The notes under the pieces were generated by a model that saw only the letters and a program-made list of their open reading frames with translations, was not told the origin of the DNA and searched no databases. Source: Paenibacillus aquistagni (GTDB lineage Bacteria > Bacillota > Bacilli > Paenibacillales > Paenibacillaceae). From it: a stretch of 64,000 nt of DNA. Shown piece after piece: positions 62,342 through 64,000 of the stretch (positions within the stretch are counted from its first letter, which is position 1; each line of letters begins with the position of its first letter). Both the position numbers and the translations under genes were made by a program. The stretch lies in the NCBI RefSeq assembly GCF_900177815.1, contig NZ_FXAZ01000003.1, positions 248,001-312,000 of the forward strand. Reading direction: 5' to 3'.

Positions 62342-62370
62342 TGTACAAACAAGGAAGGAAGTCCTATAAT
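62342..62370 (+). promoter_or_regulatory. Promoter of the NCS2 permease gene
   Basis: TGTACA (62342-62347), 17 bp, TATAAT (62365-62370), 71 bp upstream of the ATG. No riboswitch aptamer is seen between. Confidence 0.7.
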
Positions 62371-62441
62371 CGACGATGTGAAAAGGTAAATGCAACGATG
62401 TGTGATGGGTCAGACAACTTAGGGGGAGGCAATTCTTACTT

Positions 62442-63791
62442 ATGGAACAACAATCACAATCTACGGAGCTGGTCGTAGGCGTGGATGACAAGATTCATCC
62501 GGTCAAGGCGTTTGTACTGGGGCTGCAGCATGTGCTTGCTATGGACTTGTACATTGCGCCGATCATTATCGCAGGAATGCTCGCATTGTCTGCTGCAGAC
62601 ACGGCATTCTTTATCCAGATGTGCTTCTTCGGAGCAGGGATCGCGACATTGATACAGACTGGCTTCGGACTGAGGCTTCCTGTCGTTCAAGGCCCTTCTT
62701 ATGTGCCGATCGGAGCGATTGGGGCAATCGGAGGGAAGCTCGGCATGGGAGCAATTACGGGGGCGCTTCTGCCGGGTGCATTGATTATCGCGCTGCTTGG
62801 CTATCCGCTGAAGTGGTTCGCGAAGTCTGTTCATCGCTTCATACCGCCGCTCGTTGGCGGAACGGTCATTATGATCGTCGGCATCTCGCTTATGCCGGTG
62901 GCCATGGGCAGCATCTATCGTGCGGAGGGTGCACTTGGCAATAATCTAATTGTGGCGCTTGTATCTGCAGGCGTACTCATTATATGCATGCTGCTTGGCA
63001 ATAAAGGCAACGGTCTTGGAACGGCCTCGCGTCTATTGTCTGTTCTAGTGGCGATTGTAGCAGGTACATTTACGGCTTCGTTCTTTGGAGGCGTGGAATT
63101 TACTGCCGTTCAGGAAGCGGATTGGTTTTCGATTCCGACGGTCTTCCCATTCGGCGCCCCTGTGTTTGACTGGGGGGCAATCTTCACAATGGTGCTCATT
63201 TACTTCATTATATTGATTGAAACAACAGGCACTTGGTTTGTTGTCTCTACCGTTACAGGCAAGGAACTGACGAATGAGCGCCTGAACCGCGCCGCTGTAG
63301 GCGAGGGGATTGGCTGCTTCACGGCAGCTTTGTTTGGCGGAACGCCGATGACAGGCTATTCCTCGAACGCAGGACTTATTGCAGTAACGGGTGTAGGCAG
63401 CCGTATTGCCATTATGGCTAGTGGCGTCATTCTAATGGCTCTTGGCCTCATGCCGAAGCTGTCTGCTTTGATCACATGCATTCCAGAGCCGGTCATCAAT
63501 GGGATCTTTGGAGTGGTCTGTGTAGCCATCTTCGTAAACGGCATGAAAGTCATTCAACTGGTGAAGCTGAATGAACGCGCGATGATGATTATTGGCGTTC
63601 CGATTCTGCTTACGATGGCGATTGTAGTGCTGCCAGCTGAAGCGCTCCAATCTGCGCCTAGCTTCGTATCCTACTTCTTCTCTTCTGGAATTACCGTGGG
63701 GGCGGTAGCTGCACTTCTATTGAATGTGTTGATTCCCAATAAAGAGAAGGCTGCAGCAGCACAGAATCAAGATCAACCGCGATCTGCTTAA
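62442..63791 (+). CDS. NCS2 purine permease (urate/xanthine type, PucJ/PucK/PbuX-like)
   Basis: 449 residues with about 14 hydrophobic segments. LGLQHVLAMDLYIAPIIIAG (residues 27-46), GLRLPVVQGPSYVPIGAI near 79, GVGEGIGCF-like AAVGEGIGCFTAALFGGTPMTGYSSNAGLIAVTGVGSR near 285 (the NCS2 signature) and EPVINGIFGVV near 348 fit the nucleobase-cation symporter-2 branch for xanthine and urate. GGGGGAGG lies 12 bases before the ATG. It is divergent from the Rieske oxygenase gene, an arrangement suggesting a shared substrate path. Confidence 0.93.
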   Translation: MEQQSQSTELVVGVDDKIHPVKAFVLGLQHVLAMDLYIAPIIIAGMLALSAADTAFFIQMCFFGAGIATLIQTGFGLRLPVVQGPSYVPIGAIGAIGGKLGMGAITGALLPGALIIALLGYPLKWFAKSVHRFIPPLVGGTVIMIVGISLMPVAMGSIYRAEGALGNNLIVALVSAGVLIICMLLGNKGNGLGTASRLLSVLVAIVAGTFTASFFGGVEFTAVQEADWFSIPTVFPFGAPVFDWGAIFTMVLIYFIILIETTGTWFVVSTVTGKELTNERLNRAAVGEGIGCFTAALFGGTPMTGYSSNAGLIAVTGVGSRIAIMASGVILMALGLMPKLSALITCIPEPVINGIFGVVCVAIFVNGMKVIQLVKLNERAMMIIGVPILLTMAIVVLPAEALQSAPSFVSYFFSSGITVGAVAALLLNVLIPNKEKAAAAQNQDQPRSA

Positions 63792-63851
63792 CATCAACAG
63801 GTTTTTCCCATGCCTCGCAAGAGGCAAGGTTTCTTGAATAACTCTCCTCTT

Positions 63852-63881
63852 GGGTGGTGCTTATGGCACCGCCCTTTTTTT
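63852..63881 (+). terminator. Terminator of the NCS2 permease gene
   Basis: GGGTGGTGC pairs with GCACCGCCC (one G-T), loop TTATG, then seven T. Beyond it, to the window end, no gene is seen. Confidence 0.93.
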
Positions 63882-64000
63882 ACGACAGTAGAATGTATAA
63901 GCTGCGTCATAGATGAATCCCGCATTCTATTTGGCGATAATATGTTCCTCTAATTACGGCTGCTTGTTATTAAAAGAGCTTCCACTTTGACAGCTGTTTC

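Overview
The window looks like a chromosomal segment of a spore-former-type Firmicute, most probably a Paenibacillus or close relative. This is an inference from several signs: strong AGGAGG-type ribosome binding sites, frequent TTG and GTG starts, Rho-independent terminators after most units, and family content (KhtTU, KtrB, MhqOD-like genes, a YfiBC-like ABC pair, HmoA-type heme oxygenase, YhgE/Pip, CcdC, a Gram-positive RND pump, cellobiose 2-epimerase with a GH130 phosphorylase). No tRNA, rRNA, CRISPR array, prophage or intact insertion sequence was seen. One IS1595-type transposase fragment lies in an AT-rich patch near 60-61 kb.

Layout. 0-4.5 kb: end of an ABC exporter, a GNAT acetyltransferase, a small esterase and a LacI regulator. 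4.7-9 kb: an L-fucose operon (isomerase, aldolase, FGGY kinase) divergent from that LacI gene, with operator-like palindromes and a hairpin between the first two genes. 9-14 kb: an 11-bp tandem repeat, a bactofilin-like protein, an MhqO/MhqD-like quinone-response operon behind a promoter flanked by two operators, and an SDR gene divergent from a MarR gene. 14-17.6 kb: a LacI gene and a two-gene cellobiose 2-epimerase/mannosylglucose phosphorylase operon, suggesting beta-1,4-mannobiose breakdown. 18-24 kb: a Fur-boxed heme monooxygenase, potassium efflux (KhtT-KhtU), an orphan membrane-anchored protein, potassium uptake (KtrB) and an MFS pump. 24-28 kb: a hybrid histidine kinase followed by CheR. 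28-32 kb: MarR plus a heterodimeric ABC exporter with one degenerate ATPase half.

32-34.5 kb: a small AT-rich island with a secreted protein and a two-helix membrane protein, then a deacetylase lipoprotein. 34.7-37.4 kb: YhgE/Pip and a dense DnaA-box cluster. 37.4-39.5 kb: adenine deaminase under a guanine-class purine riboswitch. 39.6-42.4 kb: a TSUP/DUF1634 pair and a triplicated stalk-domain protein. 42.6-47 kb: a TetR/RND efflux pair. 47-51 kb: an Rrf2 regulator, a purine permease and an APC permease. 51-56 kb: a DUF2087 regulator with a GIY-YIG-like protein, a membrane protein, and an ArsR-type regulator divergent from an S9 peptidase. 56-60 kb: HrpB helicase and CcdC. 60-64 kb: AT-rich remnant DNA, then a Rieske oxygenase divergent from a urate/xanthine-type permease.

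Themes that connect the genes are purine salvage and catabolism (adenine deaminase with its riboswitch, two NCS2 permeases, the Rieske oxygenase), potassium balance (KhtTU and KtrB), catabolism of plant sugars (fucose, mannobiose), and drug or quinone detoxification (three exporters, MhqOD). The observations most worth following are the variant riboswitch on adenine deaminase, the DnaA-box cluster, the Rieske/NCS2 pair, the 11-bp repeat, the kinase-CheR pair without CheB, and the DUF2087/GIY-YIG pair. No single new defence or mobile system could be demonstrated from sequence alone.
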